Source of the DNA: Lignipirellula cremea
Lineage (GTDB): Bacteria; Planctomycetota; Planctomycetia; Pirellulales; Pirellulaceae
Length of the DNA: 64,000 nt
Direction of reading: 5' to 3'
NCBI RefSeq assembly: GCF_007751035.1
Contig: NZ_CP036433.1
Location: 8,413,001-8,477,000 of the forward strand
The translations under genes were made by a program, and so were the position numbers. Every line of letters starts with the position of its first letter. The first letter of the stretch is position 1. The notes beneath the pieces were generated by a model that searched no databases, was not told the origin of the DNA, and saw nothing but the letters and a program-made list of their open reading frames with translations. Below, piece after piece: positions 43,681-52,446 of the stretch.

Positions 43681-44358
43681 TTAGATGGCGGTACGGGAAC
43701 GGAGCGAGGCAGGCCAGGCCAACTGAGGACGGAGCGCATCCAAAAAATATTCTTGTCGCTTGCGACTCAGCCAGGTTCCGAAACGAATGTTCGTCGTGGG
43801 GCCGACCAGCGTCAGGGCCCAGTAAGTGTGATTCCAGGTGTGGGCGGTCATCTCGACATGAAGGATCGTTTCCAGATTGACCCGGCGCGTCCAGCCGATC
43901 GGGCCGACGCCGGTGAAGATCCTGCACTCCCGTCCGACGATCGTCACCACGACTTTGCCGCAGATCGACATCAGGGCGAGTGTTGCGAACAGGATCGCTC
44001 CCAGTAGAAAAGGGATGCCAATCAGCGACAGCACCAGGTTGAACTGCCGCATCTCGATCTGGGAGCCGTACATGTTGCCCAGCGTTATTGTCGAATAGGC
44101 GCCTACCCAGGGAACAACCACCAAAGCTCTCCAGGAACGCGTGCTGCCGCCGACTTCGAAAGCGCCGAATTCCTCCCCACACCAGCAGCCGGGAGGAGCC
44201 TGAAGCGGGACAAATGTTACCGGCCCCTGCTCTGCCCCTGCGACCAGTTCCGACAGCGTATAGAGCTCGCCGCAGATCGGGCAGCCGGCCAGATCGGCCG
44301 CCTCGTTGATCTCCTCCGCCGGCAAGGGCCGCTGACACCGGGGGCAGGCGACGGTCAT
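43681..44358 (-). CDS. Zinc-ribbon membrane protein of unknown function
   Basis: 225 residues from ATG 44358, overlapping the end of the aminotransferase gene by four bases (ATGA), so translation is coupled. N-terminal ribbon C-P-R-C-Q-R-P-L...C-P-I-C-G-E-L-Y, then C-W-C-G-E-E, then two hydrophobic segments (V-V-V-P-W-V-G-A-Y, L-I-G-I-P-F-L-L-G-A-I-L-F-A-T-L-A-L) and a soluble beta-rich C-terminus (T-G-V-G-P-I-G-W-T-R-R, probably PH-like). Function unknown; the coupling suggests it works with the aminotransferase or is simply co-expressed. Confidence 0.72.
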   Translation of the reverse strand: MTVACPRCQRPLPAEEINEAADLAGCPICGELYTLSELVAGAEQGPVTFVPLQAPPGCWCGEEFGAFEVGGSTRSWRALVVVPWVGAYSTITLGNMYGSQIEMRQFNLVLSLIGIPFLLGAILFATLALMSICGKVVVTIVGRECRIFTGVGPIGWTRRVNLETILHVEMTAHTWNHTYWALTLVGPTTNIRFGTWLSRKRQEYFLDALRPQLAWPASLRSRTAI

Positions 44359-45515
44359 GACGCAGGCTGCTGGAGCGCCGCCAGCAGACGGTCGAGGTCG
44401 GCGGCGTTGTTGTAGGCGTGCGGGCTGATCCGCAGTCCGCCGCCGCGGCAACTGAGCACCACGCCCTGGTCCAGGCAACGGCGTCGCTGGGCGGCCGGGT
44501 CTTCGTCGCCCAGGCGAAAGGTCAGAATGCCGGACCGATGTTCGCCGTCGTGCGGCGACAGCATCTCAGCCCCGGCGGCCGTCAGTCGCTGATGGGCGTC
44601 GTCGGCCAGTTCCAGCACTCGCTCGGCAACGGGCGAGGCTTGCGGCGTGAGACCTTTGCCGGCGAGCAGCTGCAGGCTGGCGCCCAGGCCGATGGCGCCG
44701 GACATGTTGCGGGTGCCGCCTTCGTAGCGTTCGGCCGTTTCGCGCAGGTTCAGTTCGACCCGGCCAAAGTCGTGCGACTGCCGCACGCTGTTCCAGCCGA
44801 CACCGAGCGGCCGGAGGGTCTCCAGGTGTTCGCGGCGCAGATAGAACAGCCCGGCGCCTTCGGGACCGAGCATCCATTTGTGCCCGTCGGCGGCGAGGAA
44901 GTCGATGCCTGTCTGGCGCACGTCCAGCGGGAACACGCCCAGCCCCTGGATGGCGTCCAGCAGGAACAGGGCCCCGCGGCGATGGGCCCCGTCGACCAGG
45001 GCGCGCAGATCGGCGGAGGTGAACCGCCAGCCGCTGGCGTAGCCGACCCAGCTGACCGAGATCAGCCGCGTGCGGTCGTCGCAGGCGTCGAGAATTCTCT
45101 GGACGTCCGCCCTGCCCTGCTCCACCGCGACGGTTCGCGCTTCGACCCCTTGCCGGGCGAGGTTCATCCAGGGGTACAGGTTGGACGGGAACTCGTTCTC
45201 GAGCGTGACGACGTTATCGCCCGACTGCCAGGGAAAGCCTTCGGCGACCAGGGCCAGGCCGGCGGTCGTATTGGGAGTGATGGCGATCTCGGCCGCATCG
45301 GCGCCCAGCATGGCGGCGGCCGTCTGGCGGGTCTGCTGGGCCGTTTGCTCCCACTGCGGCCAGCAGGTGTCGCCCTGTTCGGAAGCTTCCACCAGCCAGG
45401 TGGAAATGGCGGACCGGGCCGGGCCGCACAGCGGGGCGACGGCCGCATGATCAAAATAGGCCCAGTTCTGCGTCACGGGCATCTGTTCGCGAAAGTCGGT
45501 CCAGGGCGTGTGCAT
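44355..45515 (-). CDS. Class V PLP aminotransferase (cysteine desulfurase/isopenicillin-N-epimerase type)
   Basis: 386 residues. Y-F-D-H-A-A-V-A-P-L start, T-P-N-T-T-A-G-L-A-L for phosphate binding, S-V-S-W-V-G-Y-A-S-G-W and the Schiff-base Lys in A-A-D-G-H-K-W-M-L-G-P-E-G; E-G-G-T-R-N and R-I-S-P-H-A-Y-N at the end. The typical mobile Cys loop of true cysteine desulfurases is not obvious (only C-R-G-G-G near the end), so it is more like the selenocysteine-lyase/epimerase-type class V enzymes of unknown substrate. ATG 45515. Confidence 0.85.
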   Translation of the reverse strand: MHTPWTDFREQMPVTQNWAYFDHAAVAPLCGPARSAISTWLVEASEQGDTCWPQWEQTAQQTRQTAAAMLGADAAEIAITPNTTAGLALVAEGFPWQSGDNVVTLENEFPSNLYPWMNLARQGVEARTVAVEQGRADVQRILDACDDRTRLISVSWVGYASGWRFTSADLRALVDGAHRRGALFLLDAIQGLGVFPLDVRQTGIDFLAADGHKWMLGPEGAGLFYLRREHLETLRPLGVGWNSVRQSHDFGRVELNLRETAERYEGGTRNMSGAIGLGASLQLLAGKGLTPQASPVAERVLELADDAHQRLTAAGAEMLSPHDGEHRSGILTFRLGDEDPAAQRRRCLDQGVVLSCRGGGLRISPHAYNNAADLDRLLAALQQPAS

Positions 45516-45840
45516 GGTGTTGGCCGTTGGGTTTAATCGTCAAAATCGTTGCGGTTTACTCCCCTGCCCTGCCGGATTAACTTCCCGTGCGTTTCGCCGG
45601 GTGACAGGCGTCAATGATCAATTATACTGGCAAGGGTAAATGGATCGAAAGGACCCCGCGAGTACGGCGGCGCCGTAGAGAACGGGCGTTTCCTGGAAAC
45701 CTGCGGTCGTTCCCTGGATTCCGCCCCTGCCAGTCAGAAGAGTCTGCGAGTGCGGCCCTTTGTCTGGCGCCGTTTGATCGACTCGCCGCGCGCCGATTCC
45801 GCGCGTCCCCGTTAGCAGCGCACCTTGAGGGAATTTCCGC
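45516..45840. other. Intergenic stretch with promoter and long leader
   Basis: 325 bp between divergent genes. CCCCTGCCCTGCC motif at 45563, a plus-strand promoter at 45601-45628, and a ~200-nt untranslated leader for the small membrane protein. No gene seen. Confidence 0.5.
45601..45628 (+). promoter_or_regulatory. Candidate promoter for the small membrane protein gene
   Basis: GTGACA, 16-nt spacer, TATACT. The distance to ATG 45841 implies a leader of about 200 nt. Confidence 0.42.
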
Positions 45841-46047
45841 ATGCCGAAGGCACTATGCATCACCGGGCTGGTTACCGCAGGCCTGGTGCTCCTGCTGTTT
45901 GCGACCGACCTGCTGCTGTCGTTCGTACCCGGCGTTGGCTGGCTGGCTCCCTTTGGCGGCAGAAGCCTGATGATGGACCTGGTCTTTGTCCTGGGATCCT
46001 CGGCCCTGGGATACATGAGCTGGATCACTTACCAGGAGCAGGTCTAG
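45841..46047 (+). CDS. Small two-helix membrane protein
   Basis: 68 residues. ATG 45841 with GAGGGA about nine bases upstream. Two hydrophobic helices (C-I-T-G-L-V-T-A-G-L-V-L-L-L-F-A-T-D and L-M-M-D-L-V-F-V-L-G-S-S-A-L-G-Y) joined by a Gly/Pro loop (V-P-G-V-G-W-L-A-P-F-G-G). No family recognised. Codon use is like the neighbours', so it is likely real. Confidence 0.68.
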   Translation: MPKALCITGLVTAGLVLLLFATDLLLSFVPGVGWLAPFGGRSLMMDLVFVLGSSALGYMSWITYQEQV

Positions 46048-46221
46048 CAGAAGGACGCCCTGCCGCGTTAAAGCAGGACGTCGCAAATACCCGCGCCCCG
46101 CCGACAAGAACGGCGGGAATCAGAAAATGCCGTCAGCCAGCTGGCCCGGCCTGTTGAATGCATATCGCGGCAGGCGGCTCGTGGGAAAACGGCCGCCTGC
46201 ACTTCTATCTCTGATCGCCGA

Positions 46222-46917
46222 TCAGGCGGCCCGCAGAATCGATCGCGACACGGGCGGCTGCGCAGGACGGTTCCACCGGGCGGCGATCTGGCGGACGGTC
46301 GTCAGCTGCAGCAGCCCCTGCTGGGATCGCTGGGCCGCAAAGCGGAAGACCGACTCGATTACGCCCCAGTCATTGTCGGTCAGATCGGCCGCCGCCAGGT
46401 GCAGCAGGCTGCTGTCTCCCGAGGCGATCGTCTGGCGGACAATTTTTCGGGCCGCGCCGGCCGCGCCGAAAGTACGGCTCCAGCTGGTGACGCCCGACAG
46501 GGTTCCCGCGACCGGCGCCTTCCAGAGACCGCCCTGGATCTGCTGCCAGGAGGCGTTCGCCGCGGCGCCGATGTCGATGATGGCGGTGATTCCCAGCTGG
46601 TACAGGGCGTCGTAGTTGTCGATCCTGATGCCGGCCGGCACGATGACGGTCGTGACCTGCGCGGTGGTTCGCTGGGACGCGGCGATCTGATGCACCAGGT
46701 TCTTTTCCGCCCCGCCCTGCCCTGCCCTGGCGACGATCGCCGTTTCCTGCCGGGCGCTGCGGTCCAGATCAGCCAACTCGCCCGCCGTGCGAACGCCCTG
46801 GACCAGTGGAATCCGATACTGGTTCGCCAGCTCGCCCAGCCGGCCCGGCAAAGGCGCTCCGGCGACCAGTTCAACCGAGAATCCAATCGCAGCAAGGCTT
46901 TTTTCTGTAGTCGACAT
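46222..46917 (-). CDS. Soluble protein of unknown function
   Basis: 231 residues. ATG 46917 is fixed by GGAGGG eight bases upstream. Alternating beta/alpha pattern: A-A-I-G-F-S-V-E-L-V-A-G-A-P-L-P-G-R, T-T-V-I-V-P-A-G-I-R-I-D-N-Y-D-A-L, G-I-T-A-I-I-D-I-G-A-A; then G-G-L-W-K-A-P-V-A-G-T-L-S. This order is faintly like a polysaccharide-deacetylase (NodB) barrel without its catalytic residues. A second helical part begins near 150 (A-A-R-K-I-V-R-Q-T-I-A-S-G-D). I do not recognise it. Confidence 0.65.
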   Translation of the reverse strand: MSTTEKSLAAIGFSVELVAGAPLPGRLGELANQYRIPLVQGVRTAGELADLDRSARQETAIVARAGQGGAEKNLVHQIAASQRTTAQVTTVIVPAGIRIDNYDALYQLGITAIIDIGAAANASWQQIQGGLWKAPVAGTLSGVTSWSRTFGAAGAARKIVRQTIASGDSSLLHLAAADLTDNDWGVIESVFRFAAQRSQQGLLQLTTVRQIAARWNRPAQPPVSRSILRAA

Positions 46918-47399
46918 GCCGAATCCCTCCGCAGTGTGATAGTGGCGAACAGCGCCCTGGCTGAAGCATTTCCTGGGGACGGCCAAGGTTTGCGTTTGCC
47001 TGGCCCGACCGCGCCGTGCAAGTGAAACCGGGAGCTTCCCTGCTTTCGCGCCGGGCTTGTTCTGGTTCTGTTCCCGCGCCGCCTGCTGGCTGACAACGCT
47101 TGTCAGGACAAAGGACGGATCGCGACGCCGCGGGCCACGATCGGTGTGAGCGGCGTATCGAAAGAAATCGGCGCCAGCGGCGCAAAACTCACGCCAATTG
47201 CAAACGGAACCCCTGGCGCCGGCTGGGCGAATTGTACGGGTCCGGCAATGCCCGACAGGCTCCCCTGTCAGAGGAGGCGCGCAAAAACAGACGGCAGGAA
47301 ACCCTGCCGTCTGAAGTGATTTGCGTCGTTTTGCGGGGGGAGCATCGCCCCGCCGGCCGTAGCGACCGACAGGGACAAAGGGGCCGTTCCGTTCCAAAG
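46918..47399. other. Intergenic stretch with a minus-strand terminator
   Basis: 482 bp. Holds the terminator at 47282-47313 for the gene ending at 47400. The minus-strand frame of the next gene is open upstream across this stretch, but the ribosome site at 46917 and the lack of coding character argue against an extension. Otherwise nothing seen. Confidence 0.5.
47282..47313 (-). terminator. Rho-independent terminator, minus strand
   Basis: CAGACGGCAGG (47288-47298) pairs perfectly with CCTGCCGTCTG (47303-47313), tetraloop, followed on the minus strand by TTTTT. It lies 87 bp behind the stop of the gene at 47400-48239. Confidence 0.82.
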
Positions 47400-48239
47400 T
47401 TAGAACGGGGCTTCCTGCGACGAAGGCGCCATGACCAGCGTTTTCAGCGAATCGAGCGCGGCCAGTACGTCGGCCTCGGAAATGTCGGCCCAGTTGGCGG
47501 CCTTGTGATGCAGGATCGCCAGCTTGAAGGTGTCAAACGCGTCGGCCACATCTTCCGGCAGGTTCGGCAGATCGGCAAAGGGACGCACCCGGTCGGCCGC
47601 GTCGGCGGGAAGCTGATCGGCGTTGGGGTCCAGATACGGTTCCAGGCCGCTGTCGACGTCGCTTTCGTCGCCAAAGTCAGGGCCTTCGTGCAGCGGTCCG
47701 GAAGCAATCCCGCTGGGATCGCCCGACAGGGCCTGGGGCTGCTGGTTCAGGGCCGGCTCAAAGTCTTCGTCGAGTTCGCTGGCGACAATTTCTTCATCGC
47801 GGGGTTCTTCGCCGCCGGTGACTTCCCACCGCTGGCGACGCATCTGGGAAACCGACCAGCCGTTCTGCAGGCCGCCTTCGAGCCACATTTCTGCGTCGTC
47901 CCAATCGAGCGCGGCCTGAAAATGGCTCCAGTACAAACCGTCATAACTGGTATGGTTTTCCCCAAACCGCTGGAACACGCGTCGCAATCGACCCACGTGC
48001 TGTCCGGTAACGCCGCCGACGCGGCGGGCCCAGGCTTCGTCGGAAGACTCGGCGGGCGGGGCGCCGGATTCGATGAGGGCTTCACGCCACTGCTGAATGA
48101 TGCGGCCTTTCTCCCAGTTCGACGTGCTAACCAGTTGATTCCATTGTCCGACAAACGGCGCCGATTCCGTATCGAGCGCGGGGGCGGCGTTCGTCAGGGA
48201 ATGTGTCTCGGAAAATGACGCGGAAGAAGGCGATTCCAT
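47400..48239 (-). CDS. Acidic protein of unknown function with helical (HTH-like) N-terminal half
   Basis: 279 residues. Residues ~30-150 are helical and include W-N-Q-L-V-S-T-S-N-W-E-K-G-R-I-I-Q-Q-W-R-E-A-L, then W-A-R-R-V-G-G-V-T-G-Q-H-V-G-R-L-R-R-V, whose spacing resembles a helix-turn-helix (V-T-G-Q-H-V-G-R-L as recognition part). The rest is strongly acidic and disordered (E-E-P-R-D-E-E-I-V, D-F-G-D-E-S-D-V-D-S-G-L), ending in a helix (F-D-T-F-K-L-A-I-L-H-H-K). No known domain; a DNA- or protein-binding role is only a guess. It has its own strong terminator. Confidence 0.68.
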   Translation of the reverse strand: MESPSSASFSETHSLTNAAPALDTESAPFVGQWNQLVSTSNWEKGRIIQQWREALIESGAPPAESSDEAWARRVGGVTGQHVGRLRRVFQRFGENHTSYDGLYWSHFQAALDWDDAEMWLEGGLQNGWSVSQMRRQRWEVTGGEEPRDEEIVASELDEDFEPALNQQPQALSGDPSGIASGPLHEGPDFGDESDVDSGLEPYLDPNADQLPADAADRVRPFADLPNLPEDVADAFDTFKLAILHHKAANWADISEADVLAALDSLKTLVMAPSSQEAPF

Positions 48240-48603
48240 GAAACAAAGTTCCTACCAGGTCGGGAATGTATGCAAGAGTCAGAGCAACCAGCGAGGGCGA
48301 AGCCGGCGTGGACAACCGCCAGCAGTCGCCGGCGATCCTTCCTTGTGACGCCCGTGATGGGCGCCCTGTTTTCGTGGTACGGCTTTCGCCGCAAGGCAGT
48401 TCTCGTCCGCGGATTCACCCCCGCGCTCCGGCGTCGGTCGGGCGGTCCGACTCGACGCGAGGTAGATAAACTAACAGCCCCTCTTCACAACGGAAGTGTT
48501 TCTTCCTCTTCCGCCGTAAACGACCTGGAGAAAACAGGTTACGCGGCGACTTTCGCCCTGTCGGCGCGGGGAAAACATGTAGACGCCCGACAGCGGCCAG
48601 AAC
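48240..48603. other. Intergenic stretch, nothing recognised
   Basis: 364 bp between two minus-strand genes. No convincing gene, promoter or terminator; the only structure seen is a weak ACCTG/CAGGT hairpin near 48528-48544. Confidence 0.45.
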
Positions 48604-48819
48604 CTAAACCTGGGGCGCACGATCCACGGCGTCAAAACCACAACCTTTATGGGCGCCGTCACAAAACGGACGATTGGCAGAAGCCCCGCAACGGCACAAA
48701 GCGACCGCCGGTTTGTCGGGCGAAACGTGGTAAACATTGCCATCTGCGTCGACAATTTTGATCGGACCTTCGATTAACAACGGTCCATTATCGCGGACGC
48801 GAACGGTGACGTCAGACAT
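48604..48819 (-). CDS. CDGSH iron-sulfur domain protein
   Basis: 71 residues. The 2Fe-2S motif C-x-C-x2-S-x3-P-x-C-D-G-A-H is present as C-R-C-G-A-S-A-N-R-P-F-C-D-G-A-H, with an N-terminal beta strand (G-P-L-L-I-E-G-P-I-K-I-V-D-A-D-G) of the MitoNEET-like fold. It probably carries electrons or an Fe-S cluster in the cytoplasm. Start fixed by GGAGGAG eight bases before ATG 48819. Confidence 0.9.
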   Translation of the reverse strand: MSDVTVRVRDNGPLLIEGPIKIVDADGNVYHVSPDKPAVALCRCGASANRPFCDGAHKGCGFDAVDRAPQV

Positions 48820-48912
48820 GAGCTACTCCTCCAAGAGATGGCTGGCACAAGCGCGGGAAAACAACCTGCAAACTACCCCGAGAAGCCGACGACGGCTAGC
48901 GGGTTAATCGCA

Positions 48913-49491
48913 TCAATCCGGTTGCGCCGGCGACTGGCGCGAAGCCAGCTCGTCAGCCGCCGCTGGCGCCGTCGATCTCTGACGGTGGGTCGCCTGCCAA
49001 AACGTGGCGATGGTGCGCACCATCGCCACGCAAAATCCCACGGCTCCGGCTAGCAGCAGCGCGGTCATGCGGAACTCGCCGGCGGCCGCGCACCGGAGCG
49101 CCACGGTCGTCATCATCGCCGCGACCCCCATCGAGAACAGCGGCAGAACCGCGATCAGCAGCACCCAGATCATCCAGTCAGGCAACAACGTGATCCCGTT
49201 CGCAGCTGTCTGGCCGCTGTACAACCGCACCACAAACCAGCCCAGCGCTGCTCCCACCAGGAAGTGCGCCAACCCGCCCAGAAAAAGATACATCGCCAAT
49301 TCCCAGGGCCCCTGAATCAGCCCGAACATCAGGGCGGCCAGCGGACTCATTGCGCCCACCAGCAGAAAGTACGCAGCAAACGGGGTGAGCAGCACGGCCG
49401 ACAGCAGGCGGAGCATCCGTCCTGCGGGAGCCAGAAAATCGGTCCCTTTGGTCAGCTGCTTCTCGTTTGCCGAAAATCGCATCGCCAACAC
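48913..49491 (-). CDS. Polytopic membrane protein of unknown function
   Basis: 192 residues from GTG 49491 (ATG 49482 is three codons in). Helices: L-R-L-L-S-A-V-L-L-T-P-F-A-A-Y-F-L-L, L-A-M-Y-L-F-L-G-G-L-A-H-F, W-M-I-W-V-L-L-I-A-V-L-P-L-F-S-M, T-A-L-L-L-A-G-A-V-G-F-C-V. The tail is Arg/Ala/Pro-rich. No family known; it lies downstream of the anti-sigma gene on the same strand, 32 bp apart, and may be its last gene. Confidence 0.65.
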   Translation of the reverse strand: MLAMRFSANEKQLTKGTDFLAPAGRMLRLLSAVLLTPFAAYFLLVGAMSPLAALMFGLIQGPWELAMYLFLGGLAHFLVGAALGWFVVRLYSGQTAANGITLLPDWMIWVLLIAVLPLFSMGVAAMMTTVALRCAAAGEFRMTALLLAGAVGFCVAMVRTIATFWQATHRQRSTAPAAADELASRQSPAQPD

Positions 49492-49523
49492 CCGGTGAAA
49501 GCCTTCCGGCCTGCAGGACAGGC

Positions 49524-51809
49524 TCAGGGGAGAATCAGGATGACGCGGACCCGCGCCGGCGACTTGTCGCGGTCCGGCCCTGTGCTTTGCCCCGCGTTGT
49601 GTTCCAGGGGAGACGCCATGCGCAGGGCGGACGAGGCGGCAAGGCTTTCGAGTTTGTCCCTTTCCGGGACCGGTTTTTCTTCCGCCTTGAAGTCGCGAAC
49701 TTGCGGACCCAGCGGGGCCCCGCTCGGCGAATTTTGCGCGGTCTGCAGGTCGGCCGAAGCCCCTGGCGCGGCGCCAGGCGCCGCGGGCGATTCGACGGGC
49801 GCGTCATCGCGTGGCAAGCTTTCGGGGGCTGCAGCCAGCGCTTGAGGAGCGGCCGGATCGGCCGCCGGGGCGATCGATTCGCGGACCGGACTTTGGTCGT
49901 CGGCTACTTCTTTCGCCTCCGCACGATCGGTCGCGTTCTGTCCGCCAAAGGCACGAGCGCCGCCTGCTACGGTGTTTGCATTCTGGTCGGCTTTCGGCTT
50001 GCTGGCGGTTTCTGGTGCGCTGGCGACTCCGGCGTCCGCATCCGCCGTGTCGGCTGCCGCAATCGCTGGGGCCGCAATCGCGGGCTTGTCTGCTCCGCTC
50101 TGCAGGGCCGCCGGCGGGGCGAATCCACGCGGCTCGCCCGGCGCTTGCTGGGCCTGCATCCCGGGAGCCGTGAGAACGTGACGCCTGACGGCGGGCGTTT
50201 TCGGTCGCACCAGCGTCGCAGGAGCCGGAGGACCCGCGGGGGATACAGCCGGAGACACAGCGGCCACCTGATCTTCGACAGGCGACGCAGCCGATTCTTT
50301 CTCAGCGGGCGACGGAGGCGGCAGGCCATCGCGGGCGGCAAATTCCGCCTGCAGTGAAGCAGCCTGTTCGGGGGTCAGTTCCAGCACGACCACCTGCCAT
50401 TCCGACGGCGGATCGCCCGCGGGATTTGCGGAATCAGCGTGGCGATCGGCGGCCGCAGGACCAGCGTCTGCAGGAGCGACGGCCAGCCCTTTGGCGTCCG
50501 GTTTGGCGGCCACGTTACCGATGGCCGGTTTGGCGCCGGCTTCGCCAGCGGCTTTCGCGGCCTGAAGGTCGGCCCGTTTCCGCATGGCCTGGGCGGCCAT
50601 GTCGGAGGGACCGGATTCGACCTTGGCTTTCTCGACGTCGCCAGGGGCCGCGTTCATTTGCCGGTAGCGGTGCACGGCGGAGGCGTCTTTCAAGAATCCC
50701 CTGCCAGCCTGCAAAGCGGTCAAACCTTGCGCATCGACAGGTCCCCGGAAAGCGATTTCCTGGCGATCAAAACGGGCCAGCAGATCCGCCTGAGCCTGTC
50801 GGTTGCGGGGAGCCTGGAGCGTCAACACGGCCGAGACAGGCCCCTCCTCCAGCCGCAGGGCGGCAGCCGATTCACGTCGGTCTTTCGACATTTCCGTAGA
50901 GGCGAATCCTGCCGAAGCGGCCGGAGCCGGCGCCGCGTCCGCCAGCGACGCGGACTGCTTCTTCATGGCAAGACGATTCGCGACCAGGTCGTCGCTGGTT
51001 GCTGCTTCCTGAACTTCTGATTCCGGCAAGGTGCGTGCGTGACGAGAAGCCAGCGGGGCGCCGCCGGCGCGCATCTTTTCTGCAACTTCCGGACCGGATG
51101 GATTCCGAGCATCCGCCAGACGCGACGGGCCAGCAGCTGACTGTTTGTCGGCAGAACCTTGCGCCAGGTGCGATTCGGCCGGCGGCGCCGCATCCGCAGA
51201 CATTCTGGCCGTGGAGTCGGCAGTGGAGCCGGCCTTGAACGACCCGGCAGGGTCAGTCCGGGCGTTTTCCGCTAGCGACCAGCCCGCAGATTCGCGGGCG
51301 TCCTCGGGCTTCTGCACTTCATCCGGCTGATGCAGGGCGACGGGCAGTCCGCGGGGCAAAGTCAGTCCGTACCAGGCCATCAGCAACAAAGCGGCCGCCG
51401 AGGCCAGCATCGGCCAGACCTGCATGCGCCAGCGACGAGCCGGAACCTGGGTCGCGGCCAGGGGCCCGGCCGGAGGAGCACCTGCTGCTGGTTGCGAAGG
51501 GCCGGATGCCGGGAACGGGATCGTGTTGGCGGTGCGGTCGACCGGCTGTTTCTCTGCGGCGGCTCCGTTAGAGGCGGCCGGGCTGAGCAGCTCCCGTTCC
51601 GCACGGCGCAGCACGCGCTGGCTAAAATCGGCGTCGAGCCGCTGCACCGGCAAGGCTTGCACCGCCTGGCTCAGGGCGCGCAGTTCCTCAACCAGGCGCT
51701 GGGCGTCGGCGTTCTCGCGGAGATGCTGCTCCACGGCCGCCAGTTCGTCGCCTTGCAATTCGCCATCTAGATAGGCGCTGAGTTGTTCGTCGGAAAACTG
51801 CTGGCTCAT
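49524..51809 (-). CDS. Giant anti-sigma-factor-like protein with long Ala/Pro-rich extracellular part
   Basis: 761 residues. The N-terminus (M-S-Q-Q-F-S-D-E-Q-L-S-A-Y-L-D-G-E-L, then V-E-Q-H-L-R-E-N-A-D-A-Q-R-L-V-E-E-L) is an anti-sigma-domain fold, but it lacks the HxxxCxxC zinc site. A single membrane helix follows at about 131-150. Residues beyond are mainly Ala/Pro/Glu-rich and probably disordered, with two beta segments (S-A-V-L-T-L-Q-A-P-R-N-R-Q-A-Q-A-D-L and V-V-V-L-E-L-T-P-E-Q-A-A-S-L). It ends D-K-S-P-A-R-V-R-V-I-L-I-L-P. It follows the ECF sigma gene by 70 bp and should hold that sigma at the membrane. Confidence 0.82.
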   Translation of the reverse strand: MSQQFSDEQLSAYLDGELQGDELAAVEQHLRENADAQRLVEELRALSQAVQALPVQRLDADFSQRVLRRAERELLSPAASNGAAAEKQPVDRTANTIPFPASGPSQPAAGAPPAGPLAATQVPARRWRMQVWPMLASAAALLLMAWYGLTLPRGLPVALHQPDEVQKPEDARESAGWSLAENARTDPAGSFKAGSTADSTARMSADAAPPAESHLAQGSADKQSAAGPSRLADARNPSGPEVAEKMRAGGAPLASRHARTLPESEVQEAATSDDLVANRLAMKKQSASLADAAPAPAASAGFASTEMSKDRRESAAALRLEEGPVSAVLTLQAPRNRQAQADLLARFDRQEIAFRGPVDAQGLTALQAGRGFLKDASAVHRYRQMNAAPGDVEKAKVESGPSDMAAQAMRKRADLQAAKAAGEAGAKPAIGNVAAKPDAKGLAVAPADAGPAAADRHADSANPAGDPPSEWQVVVLELTPEQAASLQAEFAARDGLPPPSPAEKESAASPVEDQVAAVSPAVSPAGPPAPATLVRPKTPAVRRHVLTAPGMQAQQAPGEPRGFAPPAALQSGADKPAIAAPAIAAADTADADAGVASAPETASKPKADQNANTVAGGARAFGGQNATDRAEAKEVADDQSPVRESIAPAADPAAPQALAAAPESLPRDDAPVESPAAPGAAPGASADLQTAQNSPSGAPLGPQVRDFKAEEKPVPERDKLESLAASSALRMASPLEHNAGQSTGPDRDKSPARVRVILILP

Positions 51810-51879
51810 TACGGATCAAATCCTCAGAGTCGAGACGAACCGTTCCCCCAGGGGAAAGGTCGGCGCCGCTCCTGGTAAA

Positions 51880-52446
51880 TCATTCGTTGATTTGTAAGGT
51901 CTCTTTCAATTCATCGCGAAGTTGCAATCGGGCCCGGTGCAAACGACTGCGGACCGTGCCGATCGGGACGCCTAAAATTTCGGAGATTACCTCATAACTG
52001 TTATTTTCCATCTCTCGCAAGACGAGAATCATGCGATACTCGCTGCTGATCGCCTGCAGGGCCGCCTGGACCAGCTCGGCCCGCTCCTGCCTTTCCAGGC
52101 TTTGCTCGGGTCCTTCCTGCGGATCCGTCGGTTCGTCGCCGGTCGCTTCCCGCGACTGGTCCAGGGAGGACGCCGTTCTGCGCCGGTTACGCCGGCCATG
52201 ACTGACCGCCAGGTTAAAGGCGATCCGATACAGCCATGTATAAAAGGCGCTATCCCGCCGAAAGGTCTCCAGCTTGACGAAGGCCTGGACAAACGCCTCC
52301 TGGGCGATGTCTTCTGCTTCTTCGCGACAGCCTACGACATGGCAAAGCGTATTGAACAATCGGTCCTGGTGCTTTTGCACCAGCCGGCCAAACGCTTCGG
52401 TGTCGCCTGCGAGCGATTCGTCGATTAACTGGAGGTCGTCGTTCAC
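51880..52446 (-). CDS. ECF RNA polymerase sigma factor
   Basis: 188 residues from GTG 52446; GGA lies six bases upstream, and an upstream GTG/TTG are alternatives. Region 2 is clear (Q-D-R-L-F-N-T-L-C-H-V-V-G-C-R-E-E-A-E-D-I-A-Q-E-A-F-V), as is region 4 (L-V-L-R-E-M-E-N-N-S-Y-E-V-I-S-E-I-L-G-V-P, then G-T-V-R-S-R-L-H-R-A-R). It directs RNA polymerase to stress- or envelope-type promoters; the downstream anti-sigma gene is its likely partner. Target promoters unknown. Confidence 0.93.
   Translation of the reverse strand: MNDDLQLIDESLAGDTEAFGRLVQKHQDRLFNTLCHVVGCREEAEDIAQEAFVQAFVKLETFRRDSAFYTWLYRIAFNLAVSHGRRNRRRTASSLDQSREATGDEPTDPQEGPEQSLERQERAELVQAALQAISSEYRMILVLREMENNSYEVISEILGVPIGTVRSRLHRARLQLRDELKETLQINE

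Noticed and set aside
44355-45515. Calling the class V aminotransferase a cysteine desulfurase
   Set aside because: No typical catalytic Cys loop is seen; a separate gene at 57241 has the complete site.
46918-47397. Upstream extension of the unknown gene at 46222
   Set aside because: A strong ribosome site sits at ATG 46917, and the upstream frame crosses a terminator.
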